From positions 1 through 64,000 of the forward strand of contig NZ_JARVKY010000030.1 in NCBI RefSeq assembly GCF_029813785.1: a DNA stretch of 64,000 bases. The letters are read 5' to 3'. Below the pieces are notes generated by a model, which was not told the origin of the DNA, made no database searches, and worked only from the letters and a program-made list of their open reading frames with translations. Shown here piece after piece: positions 7,172-16,879 of this stretch. Each line of letters opens with the position of its first letter. Positions within the stretch are counted from its first letter, which is position 1. This stretch comes from Streptomyces sp. DH41. GTDB lineage: Bacteria > Actinomycetota > Actinomycetes > Streptomycetales > Streptomycetaceae. Made by a program: the position numbers and the translations under genes.

Positions 7172-9397
7172 ATGCATGCGTCCCTGTCACGCAGCCCGAG
7201 CCGGCGCGCCGTACTCGCCGGGACCGCGGCCGCCGCCGCCCTCACCGCCGTTCCGTTCGCACCCGGGCGCGCACACGCCGCCGAGGACACGGCGGACGCC
7301 CCCGCCTACCGCTGGCGCAACGTCGTCATCGGCGGCACCGGGTTCATCACCGGCGTCCTGTTCCACCCCCGCGTTCGCGGGCTCGCCTACGCCCGCACCG
7401 ACATCGGCGGCGCCTACCGCTGGGACGACCGCGCCGACCGCTGGATCCCGCTCCTGGACCACCTCGGCTGGGACGACTGGAACCTCCTCGGCGTCGAGGC
7501 GATGGCCGTCGACCCCGCCCACCCCAACCGGCTCTACCTGGCCTGCGGCACCTACTCCCAGGACTGGTCGGCGAACGGCGCGATCCTGCGCTCCGAGGAC
7601 CGGGGCAGGACCTGGCAGCGCACCGACCTCACCGTGAAGCTCGGTGCCAACGAGGACGGCCGGGGCACCGGCGAGCGGCTCCTGGTCGACCCGCGCGACA
7701 GCGACACCCTGTGGTTGGGCACCCGGCACGACGGCCTGTGGAAGTCGGTGGACCGGGGCGCCACCTGGGCCCCCGCCACCGGCTTCCCGGCCACCCCGAG
7801 CGCCACCGGCCAGGGCGTCACCCTCCTCGTCGCCGCCCGCCGCGCCGTCTACGCCGGCTGGGGCGACGCCGACGGCACCGCGCCGAACCTCTTCCGCACG
7901 CCCGACGGCATCACCTGGGAGCCCGTCCCCGGGCAGCCCGCCGGCACCGCGGCCAGGGTCCCGGTCCGCGCCGCGTACGACCGGCACACCCACGAGCTGT
8001 ACGTGACCTACGCCGACGCACCGGGCCCGAACGGCCAGTCCACCGGCAGCGTGCACAAGCTCCGCACGGTGAACGGCCGTTGGACCGAGGTCACGCCCGT
8101 CGAGCCCGGCACCACCACCCCCGACGGCGGTGCCGACAGCTTCGGCTACGGCGGAGTCGCCGTCGACGCCCGCCGCCCCGGCACCGCCGTCGTCTCCACC
8201 AACAACCGCTGGGCCGCGGTCGACACCCTGTACCGGACCACCGACGGCGGCCGCAGCTGGACGTCCCTGAAGGACTCGGCCGTCCTCGACGTCTCCGAGA
8301 CCCCCTACCTCGAGTGGGGCGAGGGGAAGCCCAAGTTCGGCTGGTGGATCCAGGCCGTCGCCCTCGACCCGTACGACTCGAAGCACCTCGTGTACGGCAC
8401 CGGCGCCACCCTCTACGGCACCCGCGACCTGAGACGCTGGGCCCCGCAGATCCGCGGCCTGGAGGAGACGTCCGTCACCCAGCTGATCTCGCCCCCGACC
8501 GGGCGGGCGCACCTGCTCAGCGGGTCACGGGACATCGGCGTCATGTACCACGAACGGCTCACGGCGTCTCCGGCGCACGGCATGGCGACGAACCCCGTGT
8601 CCGGGTCGGCGACGGGACTCGCGCAGGCGGCGCGCAGACCGGCGTACGTCGTCCGGGCGGGCTGGGGCGATCACGGCAACGGCGCGTACTCGAACGACGG
8701 CGGACGGACCTGGGCGCCCTTCGCGGCCCAGCCCGACCTCGCCAAGAGCGCGCCCGGACCGATCGCCACCAACGCCGACGGCAGCGTACTGCTGTGGTCC
8801 TTCGTGCACTGGGACGGCACCAGGTACCCGGCCCACCGCTCGGCGGACAACGGCACGACCTGGTCCGAGATCCCCTCCTTCCCGAAGGGCGCCACGCCGG
8901 TCGCCGACCCGGCCGAACCGGCGCTCTTCTACGCGTACGACACCGACACGGGAACGCTGCTCGCCAGCACCGACGGCGGCCGTTCCTTCACCGCCCGCGC
9001 GAGCGGACTGCCCGCCGGTGACGCCCAGTACAAGCTGGTGGCGGCGCCCGGCCGGACCGGTGACCTGTGGCTGAGCACCAAGTACAACGGCCTGCACCGC
9101 TCCACCGACGGGGGTGTCACCTTCACCAAGGTGGAAAGCTGCTGGGCCTCCCACACCCTCGGCTTCGGCAAGGCGGCCGACGGCGCCGGCTACCCGGCGA
9201 TCTACCAGGTCGGCTCCACCGAGGCCATCACCGCCGTCTACCGCTCCGACGACGAGGCGAAGAGCTGGACGCGGATCAACGACGACCAGCACCAGTGGGG
9301 GTGGACCGGCGAGACGATCACCGGCGACCCCCGCGTGCACGGCCGCGTCTACCTCGCCACCAACGGACGCGGCATCCAGTACGGAGAGCCCCGCTGA
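7172..9397 (+). CDS. Secreted GH74 xyloglucanase
   Basis: Glycoside hydrolase family 74, which cleaves the beta-1,4-glucan backbone of xyloglucan. The 741-aa protein starts with a twin-arginine signal (SRRAVLAG; cleavage after AHA) and is mature-secreted. Repeated BNR-like segments (SEDRGRTW, SVDRGATW, TTDGGRSW, NDGGRTW, STDGGRSF, STDGGVTF) define two seven-bladed propellers. The family catalytic Asp pair can be placed at RTDIGGAYRW (Asp77) and SRDIGVMY (Asp454). No carbohydrate-binding module follows. It begins 185 bp after the permease, and its stop overlaps the start of the GH42 gene (TGATG). It could be the exo-acting (reducing-end cellobiohydrolase) or endo-acting type; the exo-loop cannot be judged here. 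Confidence 0.88.
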   Translation: MHASLSRSPSRRAVLAGTAAAAALTAVPFAPGRAHAAEDTADAPAYRWRNVVIGGTGFITGVLFHPRVRGLAYARTDIGGAYRWDDRADRWIPLLDHLGWDDWNLLGVEAMAVDPAHPNRLYLACGTYSQDWSANGAILRSEDRGRTWQRTDLTVKLGANEDGRGTGERLLVDPRDSDTLWLGTRHDGLWKSVDRGATWAPATGFPATPSATGQGVTLLVAARRAVYAGWGDADGTAPNLFRTPDGITWEPVPGQPAGTAARVPVRAAYDRHTHELYVTYADAPGPNGQSTGSVHKLRTVNGRWTEVTPVEPGTTTPDGGADSFGYGGVAVDARRPGTAVVSTNNRWAAVDTLYRTTDGGRSWTSLKDSAVLDVSETPYLEWGEGKPKFGWWIQAVALDPYDSKHLVYGTGATLYGTRDLRRWAPQIRGLEETSVTQLISPPTGRAHLLSGSRDIGVMYHERLTASPAHGMATNPVSGSATGLAQAARRPAYVVRAGWGDHGNGAYSNDGGRTWAPFAAQPDLAKSAPGPIATNADGSVLLWSFVHWDGTRYPAHRSADNGTTWSEIPSFPKGATPVADPAEPALFYAYDTDTGTLLASTDGGRSFTARASGLPAGDAQYKLVAAPGRTGDLWLSTKYNGLHRSTDGGVTFTKVESCWASHTLGFGKAADGAGYPAIYQVGSTEAITAVYRSDDEAKSWTRINDDQHQWGWTGETITGDPRVHGRVYLATNGRGIQYGEPR

Positions 9398-11373
9398 TGC
9401 CCAACCTGTCGGACACCACCCGCCACCGCATCCTCTACGGCGGCGACTACAACCCCGAGCAGTGGCCCGAGGAGACCTGGCACGAGGACGTCCGCCTCAT
9501 GAAGGACGCCGGCGTCAACTCCGTCACCCTCGGCGTCTTCTCCTGGGCGAAGCTCGAACCACGCCCCGGCGTACACGACTTCGGCTGGCTGGACCGCCTG
9601 ATGGACCTGATGCACGCCGGCGGCATCGGCGTCGTCCTCGCCACCCCCACCGCCTCGCCCCCGCCCTGGCTGGGGCACCTGCACCCGGACACCCTGCCCC
9701 GCGACGAGGACGGCCGCACCGAGTGGTGGGGCGGCCGCCAACACTTCTCGCACTCCAGCACCACCTACCGCCACCACGCCGCCGCCATCACCGAGGCCCT
9801 GGCCGCCCGCTACGCCGGCCATCCCGCCCTCACCATGTGGCACATCAACAACGAGTACTGCACCTACGACCACGGCGACGAGGCCGCCACCCGCTTCCGC
9901 CGCTGGCTCCAGGACCGGTACGGCACCCTCGACGCCCTCAACACCGCCTGGGGCACCGCCTTCTGGAGCCAGGGCTACGGCGACTGGGCGGAGATCCTGC
10001 CGGCCCGACGCACCCACTACCTCAAGAACCCGACCCAGGTCCTCGACTTCCGGCGCTTCACCTCCGACATGCTCCTGGAGTGCTACGTCGCCGAACGCGA
10101 CATCGTCCGCCGCCACACCCCGCACCTGCCGGTGACCACCAACTTCATGCCGCTCTGGTCCGGCCAGGACGCCTGGCGCTGGGCCCAGGAGGAGGACGTC
10201 GTCTCCGTCGACCTCTACCCCGACCCGCGCGAGCCCTTCGGCGCGCAGGAAGGCGCCCTGGTCCAGGACATGACCCGCTCGCAGGCACGCGGCCCCTGGA
10301 TGCTCATGGAGCAGGCGGCCGGACCCGTCAACTGGCGGGGTGCGAACCACCCCAAGCCGCGCGGCCTCAACCGCCTGTGGTCGCTCCAGGCCGTCGCCCG
10401 CGGCGCGGACGCCCTGTGCTACTTCCAGTGGCGCCAGTCGAGGCAGGGCGCCGAGAAGTTCCACTCCGGGATGGTCTCCCACGCGGGGGCCGAGGGCCGC
10501 ACGTACCAGGAGGTCAAGCAGCTCGGCGCCGACCTGGTAAAACTCGGCCCGCACGCGGCGGACGCGACGGTCACCGCCGACGTCGCCGTCCTGCACGACT
10601 GGCACTCCTGGTGGGCCGGCGCCCAGGACGGCCGACCCTCCACCCGCTTCGACTACCCCGACGTCCTGCGCGCCTGGCACCGCGCGCTGTGGGAGGCCCA
10701 CCTCACCACCGACTTCGCCCACCCGGAGCACGACCTGACCCCGTACAAGGCGGTCCTCGTACCCCAGTTGTACGCGCTCACGGACGCGGCGATCGACAAC
10801 CTCCTCGCCTACGTCCGCGGCGGCGGCACCCTCGTCTGCGGCTTCCTGACCGGCATCGCCGACGAGAACGACCGGGTCAGGGCCGGCGCCATGGACGCCC
10901 GGCTGCGCGAGCTGTTCGGCATCCGCGTCCTGCACGAGTGGTGGCCCCTGGAGGCGGACGAGACGGCCGCCTGCGACGGTTTCAGCGGCACCCTGTGGTC
11001 GGAGGAGATCGAACCCGACGGCACCGCCACCGAGACCATCCTCTACAAGGGCGGCGAGCTGGACGGACTGCCGGCCGTGCTGCGCAAGGACCGGGCCTGG
11101 TACCTCTCCACCCTCCCCGAGCCGGGCGCGCTGCGCGACCTGCTCGCCCGCGTCGCCGCCGAGGCGGGCGCCCGCCCGGTGCTCGACGGACTCCCTGCCG
11201 ACGTCGAGGCCGTACGCCGCGGCGACCTGCTCTTCCTCCTCCACCACGGCCGAGAGCAGGTCACCGTCGACGTCCCGGGCACCCACCGCGACCTGCTGAC
11301 CGACGCGACCGTCACCGACCGCGTCACCCTCGGCCGCTACGGCGTGGCGGTCCTCACGGAGCCGGCCCGATGA
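9397..11373 (+). CDS. GH42 beta-galactosidase
   Basis: Beta-galactosidase of family 42 (658 aa), probably cytoplasmic because no signal peptide is present. The N-terminus (RILYGGDYNPEQWP) is the family hallmark. The acid/base Glu is in HINNEY (Glu153) and the nucleophile Glu in LMEQAAGPVNW (Glu305). A class-I-glutamine-amidotransferase-like trimerisation domain follows (LTPYKAVLVPQLYALT) and then a small C-terminal beta domain. It would remove the galactose side groups of xyloglucan oligosaccharides. Start and stop overlap both neighbours (TGATG upstream, ATGA downstream), giving a tightly coupled GH74-GH42-GH95 unit. Confidence 0.9.
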   Translation: MPNLSDTTRHRILYGGDYNPEQWPEETWHEDVRLMKDAGVNSVTLGVFSWAKLEPRPGVHDFGWLDRLMDLMHAGGIGVVLATPTASPPPWLGHLHPDTLPRDEDGRTEWWGGRQHFSHSSTTYRHHAAAITEALAARYAGHPALTMWHINNEYCTYDHGDEAATRFRRWLQDRYGTLDALNTAWGTAFWSQGYGDWAEILPARRTHYLKNPTQVLDFRRFTSDMLLECYVAERDIVRRHTPHLPVTTNFMPLWSGQDAWRWAQEEDVVSVDLYPDPREPFGAQEGALVQDMTRSQARGPWMLMEQAAGPVNWRGANHPKPRGLNRLWSLQAVARGADALCYFQWRQSRQGAEKFHSGMVSHAGAEGRTYQEVKQLGADLVKLGPHAADATVTADVAVLHDWHSWWAGAQDGRPSTRFDYPDVLRAWHRALWEAHLTTDFAHPEHDLTPYKAVLVPQLYALTDAAIDNLLAYVRGGGTLVCGFLTGIADENDRVRAGAMDARLRELFGIRVLHEWWPLEADETAACDGFSGTLWSEEIEPDGTATETILYKGGELDGLPAVLRKDRAWYLSTLPEPGALRDLLARVAAEAGARPVLDGLPADVEAVRRGDLLFLLHHGREQVTVDVPGTHRDLLTDATVTDRVTLGRYGVAVLTEPAR

Positions 11374-13679
11374 CCGGCCCTCCCCGCACCGAAGCGCCGT
11401 CGACCGACGGGCCCGCGACCGACGGGCCCGCGACCGACGGGCCCGCGACCGACGGGCCCGCGACCGACGGGCCCGCGACCGACGGGCCCGTGCACGGAAC
11501 CTGGGAGGCCGAACCCGCCGCCCGCTGGGAGGACGCCTTCCTGACCGGCAACGGCCACCACGGCGCCCTCGTGTTCGGCGATCCGAGCGCCGACCGGGTC
11601 GTCGTCACCCACCACACCCTCGTCCGCCCCAACGGCGACGACGAGAACCGCCGCCCGCCCCGCCTCGCGGCCGGACTCCCCGCCCTCCAGGACCGCCTGC
11701 TGGCCGGCGTCACGACGGCCGCCGAGGGCTTCACCGACGGCCGCCCGCTGCAATGGGTGCGCCCCTTCCACCCGGCGTTCCAGCTCCGTCTGAACAGACC
11801 GCCCGGCGACGCCCACGACGCCTACCGCCGCTCCGTCGACTTCGCCACCGGCGAGACGACCGCCACCCGCGGCACCTGGACGAGCCGCGTCTTCGTCTCC
11901 CGCGCCGACGACGTGATCGTCCAGCACATCACCGCGCCCCACCTCACCCTCGACCTCTCCCTCGACCCCCGTCTCCCCGGCGCCCCCGCCGGGCTGGGCG
12001 TCGGCCACGGCGCCGTCCTCACCCGTGAGGGCGCCCAGCTCAGCCTGCGCGCCCGCTATCCCGGCGGCAGCGGCCTGGCGTACACCGGCGTCACGTCGGT
12101 CGCCGTCACCGGCGGCACCACGAAACTGGTCCCGCCCGGGGTACTCGTCGAGGGCGCCACGGAGGTCCTGCTCCTGACCCGGGTGCGCCGGCACACCGGC
12201 GAGCTGGACGTGGTCACCGAGGGCCGCGCCCTGCGCGACCTGCCGGACGGGGCGTCCTACGACCGTCTCCTCGACCGGCACCTCGCCCTGCACCGCACCG
12301 CCTACGACCGCGTCACCCTCGACCTCGCCGCCGACCCCGCCGAACGCGCGCTGCCGGGCTCCGCGCTGCTCGACCGCCCCCGCGGCGCCGCCCTCCTGGA
12401 GCGACTCTTCGCCGCCGGCCGCTACCACCTCCTGTCGGCCAGCGGCATGCTCCCGCCCCGCCTGACCGGCCTGTGGACCGGCGACTGGAACACGGCCTGG
12501 TCGGGGGCGTTCACCACCAACGCCAACCTCAACCTCCAGACCGCCTCCGCCGCGGCCGCCGCCCTCCCCGAGGTCACCGAGGCCCACGCCGCGCTGGTCC
12601 ACCGGCAGCTCCCGGACTGGCGGGACAACGCCCGCGCGATCTTCGGTACCCGCGGGGTCGTCGCCCCCTCGCACACGGACGGCGAGTCGGGTCACACCTA
12701 CCACTTCAGCCGCGAGTACCCGCTGCACCTGTGGACGGCGGGCGCCGACTGGCTGCTCAAGCCCCTCGTCGACCACGACGAGACCCGCGGCGTCCACGAC
12801 CCCCGCACCACCGCCGCGCTCGCCGAGGCCGCCCTCTTCTACGAGGACTTCCTCACCCGGACCGACGACAGCGGCCACGTACTCGTCGTCCCCTCCTACT
12901 CGCCCGAGAACCGTCCCGCGAACGCCAGTTGGGGCACCGTCAACGCGGCCATGGACCTCTCCGCCGCCCGGCACGCCCTGCTGACCGCCGCCGACCGCCA
13001 CCCCGAGCACGCCGACCGCTGGCGCGCCCTCGCCGACCGCCTCCCACCGCACCGGACCAACGCCGACGGAGCCCTCGCCGAATGGGCATGGCCCAGCCTG
13101 CGGGACACCTACGACCACCGCCACCTCAGCCACCTCTACGGCGTCTGGCCACTCGACGAGATCAACCCGTACGACACCCCGGCCCTCGCCGAGGCGGCCC
13201 ACCGGGCCCTCGAACTGCGCGGCGCCGAGAACGACTCCGCCCACGGCCACCTCCACCACGCCCTGATCGCGGCCCGCCTCCGGGACGGCGCCCGGGTCGC
13301 CCACGCCCTCGGCCAGGTGCTCGACGGCGACTTCTTCCACACCTCCCTGATGAGCGCGCACTACCCCCACCGCGACGTCTACAACGCGGATGCCGCGCAC
13401 GCCCTCCCGGCCGTGCTCATCGAGATGCTCGTGCAGTCCACCCCGGACCGGCTGGTCCTGCTGCCCGCTCTCCCGGAGTTTTGCCCGCAGGGCGCGATCA
13501 AGGGCGTACGCACCCGGTTCGGAGCGGAGCTGGACCTCGGCTGGGCGGCCGACGGCACGGCGACGGCCGTCCTGCGCCCGGACCGCACCCACCGCATCGA
13601 ACTGAGGACTCCCTCCGGCGCCGAACCGCTCGACCTGGCCGCCGGAGAGGACCGCGTCATCAGCGTCAAGGCGCGGTAG
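11370..13679 (+). CDS. GH95 alpha-L-fucosidase
   Basis: Family 95 glycoside hydrolase (769 aa), an inverting 1,2-alpha-L-fucosidase; some family members instead act on galactose. Family signatures are the N-terminal WEDAFLTGNGHHGALVFGD, the central TTNANLNLQTA with the active-site Asn cluster, and RHLSHLYGVWPLDEI near the C-terminal catalytic region. No signal peptide is visible; instead the first ~40 residues carry a run of six TDGP units encoded by a perfect 15-bp tandem repeat. It would remove fucose from imported xyloglucan oligosaccharides. Start overlaps the GH42 stop by 4 bp. Confidence 0.87.
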   Translation: MTGPPRTEAPSTDGPATDGPATDGPATDGPATDGPATDGPVHGTWEAEPAARWEDAFLTGNGHHGALVFGDPSADRVVVTHHTLVRPNGDDENRRPPRLAAGLPALQDRLLAGVTTAAEGFTDGRPLQWVRPFHPAFQLRLNRPPGDAHDAYRRSVDFATGETTATRGTWTSRVFVSRADDVIVQHITAPHLTLDLSLDPRLPGAPAGLGVGHGAVLTREGAQLSLRARYPGGSGLAYTGVTSVAVTGGTTKLVPPGVLVEGATEVLLLTRVRRHTGELDVVTEGRALRDLPDGASYDRLLDRHLALHRTAYDRVTLDLAADPAERALPGSALLDRPRGAALLERLFAAGRYHLLSASGMLPPRLTGLWTGDWNTAWSGAFTTNANLNLQTASAAAAALPEVTEAHAALVHRQLPDWRDNARAIFGTRGVVAPSHTDGESGHTYHFSREYPLHLWTAGADWLLKPLVDHDETRGVHDPRTTAALAEAALFYEDFLTRTDDSGHVLVVPSYSPENRPANASWGTVNAAMDLSAARHALLTAADRHPEHADRWRALADRLPPHRTNADGALAEWAWPSLRDTYDHRHLSHLYGVWPLDEINPYDTPALAEAAHRALELRGAENDSAHGHLHHALIAARLRDGARVAHALGQVLDGDFFHTSLMSAHYPHRDVYNADAAHALPAVLIEMLVQSTPDRLVLLPALPEFCPQGAIKGVRTRFGAELDLGWAADGTATAVLRPDRTHRIELRTPSGAEPLDLAAGEDRVISVKAR
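11401..11490 (+). repeat. Perfect 15-bp tandem repeat, six copies, inside GH95 gene
   Basis: Six back-to-back exact copies of CGACCGACGGGCCCG, in frame, encoding (A/S)TDGP repeats at the N-terminus of the fucosidase. The identity at every base, including silent positions, indicates recent slippage, so copy number is expected to vary among strains. Confidence 0.95.
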
Positions 13680-13717
13680 CAGCACCGCAACTCCCCCCAC
13701 CCATGGAAGGAAACGCC

Positions 13718-14425
13718 ATGGCACCACGCACCCGCACCCTGACCGCCCTCCTCGCCCCGGCCCTCGCGCTCGGCGCCACCGTCGGTCTCGCCTCCGCACC
13801 CGCCCAGGCCGCCGTCTGGAACTCCTGCGACCAGTGGGGCAACACGCAACTGAACGGCTACACCCTCTACAACAACATCTGGGGATCCGGCGCCGGCGGC
13901 CAGTGCGTCTGGGCCAACTCCGGCACCGACTGGGGTGTCTGGGCCGACCACCCGGGCACCGGCGGCATCAAGTCCTACCCGAACGCCAAGAAGGTGATCA
14001 ACAAGCCGATCACCTCCCTCACCTCACTCAGCAGCAGCTACGACGTCACGGTCCCGTCGTCCGGCGCGTACAACACGTCGTACGACATCTGGGACACGGA
14101 CTACGACTACGAGATCATGCTCTGGGTCAACCACCACGGAGCCGTCGGCCCGCTCGGCAGCCCGCAGGGGACGGTCGCCCTCGGCGGCCACACCTGGAAC
14201 GTCTACAAGGGCGACAACGGCGCCAACGAGGTCTTCTCGTTCCTGCGCACCTCGGACTCGAACTCGGGGAGCGTCCAGATCCTGCCGATCCTGAAGTGGA
14301 TCAAGGACACCAAGGGCTGGATGGGCAACGAGACCATCGGCGACGTGCAGTTCGGCTACGAGATCACCTCGTCGCCCGGCGGCCTGGACTTCCGGACCAA
14401 CAGCATGTCCGTCAACAGCGGCTGA
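13718..14425 (+). CDS. Secreted GH12 endoglucanase/xyloglucanase
   Basis: Family 12 endo-beta-1,4-glucanase (235 aa) with a Sec signal peptide (cleavage near AQAA-VW). The beta-jelly-roll catalytic core has the nucleophile Glu in YDYEIMLWVN (Glu132) and the acid/base Glu in FGYEITSSPGG (Glu215). GH12 members cut cellulose, mixed-linkage glucan or xyloglucan; context favours the last. It lacks a cellulose-binding module. The start at 13718 has GGAAGG 7 bp upstream; an in-frame ATG at 13703 lies before that site. Separated by 38 bp from the GH95 gene and convergent with the sulfotransferase. Confidence 0.9.
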   Translation: MAPRTRTLTALLAPALALGATVGLASAPAQAAVWNSCDQWGNTQLNGYTLYNNIWGSGAGGQCVWANSGTDWGVWADHPGTGGIKSYPNAKKVINKPITSLTSLSSSYDVTVPSSGAYNTSYDIWDTDYDYEIMLWVNHHGAVGPLGSPQGTVALGGHTWNVYKGDNGANEVFSFLRTSDSNSGSVQILPILKWIKDTKGWMGNETIGDVQFGYEITSSPGGLDFRTNSMSVNSG

Positions 14426-14456
14426 CGCGGTCCCCGGGCCGGGGCCGGCCGTGCCG

Positions 14457-15644
14457 TCAGGCGCGGTCGACCTCGGCCCGCAGCGCGTTGTACCCCGCGA
14501 AGGCGGACTCGACGTCGGCGCGGGTCAGGCCGTAGCGGGACAGCTCGTACCGGTGCGGGCGGGTGCCCTTGGGGCGCGCGGCGACAGCGGCGAGCCGGGC
14601 GGCCTCGGCGCCCGTCCAGCGGGCGCCGACGGCGGCGTAGAGCTTGGGCGCGCCGGCGGCCGGATCGGTGCCGAGCCAGGAGTACGGGACATCCACCAGC
14701 CTCTCCGGTGGAAGGACGGCACGGGCCGCGACACCGCGCGCCGCTGAGCGGCTCAGCAGATCCAGCCAGGTGGCGCCGATGCCGCGCGGGTCGACGGGGC
14801 GGGTGCTGACGGCCATGCCGTGCTCGACCAGGCTGCAGAACGACGCCACGACGGTGACCGGGTCGCGGTGGGTCCACACGATGGTGGCGTCCGGGAAGAC
14901 GGTGTGCAGCGCGTCGAGGTTCTCCAGGTGCATGGGGGACTTGAGGATCCAGCGGCGGCGCGGACGGCCGTACTGGAGCACCTGGTAGACCTGCTTGAGG
15001 TGGCGGTAGTCGGCGACGAAGTCCCGCTCGTAGTGCCAGGCCTGGTATTCGGGTATCCGTGCCGAGGAGAGCGGCATCAGCGCGTGCGGCAGGGCGAAGG
15101 TGCACTCCTCGGGGCCTTCGGCGGTCATCGGGTGGATGTCGCGGAAGCGCGGCGTGAGCAGGTTGATGCCCTCGACCATCCGGCGCGCGGGCGCCGTCGC
15201 CCTGCGTCGCCCACCGGGCGGCACCTCCAGGTCGGGGTTGAGCAGCTCCCACAGCAGGGGGCAGCGGTGCTCGTCCGACAGGGACAGCACGCCGTGCGTG
15301 AGCGTCGTCGCGGTGCGCGGCAGGCCCACCACGAACACCGGGTCCTCGATGGGCTCCCGCTCGATGTCCGGGTGCTCGGCGATCAGCCGCCGGATCCGGG
15401 CCCGGCCGGCGAGGTGTCTTCCGACGTGGCCCCGCGCGGACTGCCAGCCGACCGGCGTGAGGTTCTCGGCACCGGCCCACCAGCGCAGCAGGGAGCGGAA
15501 GTCGTCGGCGAACCGCTCGTCGCCCTCCGCCCCTCCCGCCCGCGCGAGGAGCCGGTCGAAGACCCGGTCGGGCGTGTGCCGGGAGCCGAACGCCGGCCGC
15601 AGCAACTGGTTGGCGAGCCGGAGGGCGAGAGGAGTCGAGGGCAC
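14457..15644 (-). CDS. PAPS-dependent sulfotransferase family protein
   Basis: Sulfotransferase-fold protein (395 aa) expected to transfer a sulfuryl group from PAPS to an unknown acceptor. The 5'-phosphosulfate loop is EDPVFVVGLPRTATTLTHG at about residues 105-125, and the 3'-phosphate-binding segment is IVWTHRDPVTVVASFCSL. Such proteins modify glycans, lipids or natural products. The GTG start at 15644 is preceded by GAAAGG; a longer frame begins at 15713. It is transcribed in the same direction as the LacI-type regulator 117 bp upstream, and converges with the GH12 gene. A role in sugar use is not evident; it could be a passenger. Confidence 0.75.
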   Translation of the reverse strand: MPSTPLALRLANQLLRPAFGSRHTPDRVFDRLLARAGGAEGDERFADDFRSLLRWWAGAENLTPVGWQSARGHVGRHLAGRARIRRLIAEHPDIEREPIEDPVFVVGLPRTATTLTHGVLSLSDEHRCPLLWELLNPDLEVPPGGRRRATAPARRMVEGINLLTPRFRDIHPMTAEGPEECTFALPHALMPLSSARIPEYQAWHYERDFVADYRHLKQVYQVLQYGRPRRRWILKSPMHLENLDALHTVFPDATIVWTHRDPVTVVASFCSLVEHGMAVSTRPVDPRGIGATWLDLLSRSAARGVAARAVLPPERLVDVPYSWLGTDPAAGAPKLYAAVGARWTGAEAARLAAVAARPKGTRPHRYELSRYGLTRADVESAFAGYNALRAEVDRA

Positions 15645-15761
15645 GTCATGCCTTTCGGTGGCGGTCAACTGTGCGGCACTCCTCTTAAGTTGACCCGCCG
15701 TCCCGCCCGGCAACCTTCTTCCCCCCGGCGGAGTCGTGCGGCCGGTGAGCGGGCAGGTGGT

Positions 15762-16775
15762 CTACGGCCGGACGGGCGCCGGTCCCGAGCTGGCCCGCAC
15801 CGTCAGTTCCGGAGCGAGCAGCACGACCTCGTCGCTCCCGCGCCCGTCGAGCTTGGCGACCAGCTGTTCCACGGCGTGCCGGCCCATCTCCTGCGCGGGC
15901 ACGGCGACCGACGTGAGCCGCACCGAGGCCTGCGTGGCGACCTGCTCGGGGCAGACCGCGACCACCGACACGTCCTCGGGCACCGCCCGGCCCTGCTGAC
16001 GCAGCAGGGCGAGCAGCGGCTCGACGGCCGACTCGTTCTGGACGACGAAGCCTGAGGTGTCCGGGCGTTCGTCGAAGACGCGGGCGAGGGTCGCGGCCAT
16101 CGCGTCGTACCCGCCCTCGCAGGGCCGGTGCAGCAGCCGCAGCTCCAGCTCCCGCGCGCGGGTGCGCAGCCCGTCGAGGGTGCGTTCGGCGAAGCCGGTG
16201 TGCCGTTCGTAGACGCCGGGAGCCTCACCGATGACGGCGATGTCCCGGTGCCCGAGCTCCGCCAGGTGCTCCACACACAGCGCGCCGGTCGCCCGGAAGT
16301 CGAGGTCGACGCAGGTCAGTCCGGTGGTGTCGGCGGGCAGACCGATCAGGACGGACGGCTGGTCCGTGCCGCGCAGCAGGGGCAGCCGCTCGTCGTCGAG
16401 TTCGACGTCCATCAGGATCATCGCGTCGGCGAGCCCGCTGCCGGTGACGCGGCGCACCGCGTCGGGGCCCTCCTCGCCGGTCAGCAGCAGGATGTCGTAC
16501 CCGTGGTTGCGCGCGCTGGTCGCGACCGCGATGGCGATCTCCATCATCACCGGCACGTACATGTCCGTGCGCAGCGGGATCATCAGCGCGATGATGTTCG
16601 ACCTGCTGCTGGCCAGGGCGCGGGCGCCGGCGTTCGGGTGGTAGCCGAGCTTGCGGATGCTCTCCTCGACCCGCTGCCGGGTGGTGGTGGAGATGGACCG
16701 CTTGCCGCTGAGGACATAGCTCACCGTGCTCGCCGAGACTCCGGCGTGCTGGGCGACCTCGGCGAGGGTGACCAT
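15762..16775 (-). CDS. LacI-family transcriptional regulator of the sugar locus
   Basis: LacI/GalR repressor (337 aa). Residues 2-50 are the helix-turn-helix plus hinge (VTLAEVAQHAGVSASTVSYVLSGK ... GYHPNAGARALA). The effector domain resembles a periplasmic sugar-binding protein (NIIALMIPL, HLAELGHRDIAVIGE, DVSVVAVCPEQ). The start at 16775 has GGAGAG upstream; the frame is open further but would extend far beyond family length. Two copies of the palindrome also found at the GH3 and transporter promoters lie 18 and 107 bp upstream, so it probably represses itself and the whole locus until an oligosaccharide binds. Ligand inferred, not shown. Confidence 0.9.
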   Translation of the reverse strand: MVTLAEVAQHAGVSASTVSYVLSGKRSISTTTRQRVEESIRKLGYHPNAGARALASSRSNIIALMIPLRTDMYVPVMMEIAIAVATSARNHGYDILLLTGEEGPDAVRRVTGSGLADAMILMDVELDDERLPLLRGTDQPSVLIGLPADTTGLTCVDLDFRATGALCVEHLAELGHRDIAVIGEAPGVYERHTGFAERTLDGLRTRARELELRLLHRPCEGGYDAMAATLARVFDERPDTSGFVVQNESAVEPLLALLRQQGRAVPEDVSVVAVCPEQVATQASVRLTSVAVPAQEMGRHAVEQLVAKLDGRGSDEVVLLAPELTVRASSGPAPVRP

Positions 16776-16792
16776 CCAGCTCTCCAAGCTTT

Positions 16793-16806
16793 GTGAAGCG
16801 CTTCGA
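16793..16806. promoter_or_regulatory. Degenerate LacI-type operator O3
   Basis: GTGAAGCGCTTCGA keeps the 10-bp core GAAGCGCTTC but differs from the other copies at the two leftmost bases. It lies 18 bp upstream of the regulator start codon, where a bound repressor could block its own transcription or translation start region. Confidence 0.6.
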
Positions 16807-16879
16807 CAGCGCGCGGGGTGGACGAAAGCGAGTGAGGGTGGTCCGACAGTAGCCTCGGCAGGGGTGGGTGTCCATAGGT

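Noticed and set aside
14426..14456. Terminator in the GH12/sulfotransferase convergent gap
   Set aside because: Only short overlapping GGCC-type palindromes; no stem strong enough to call.
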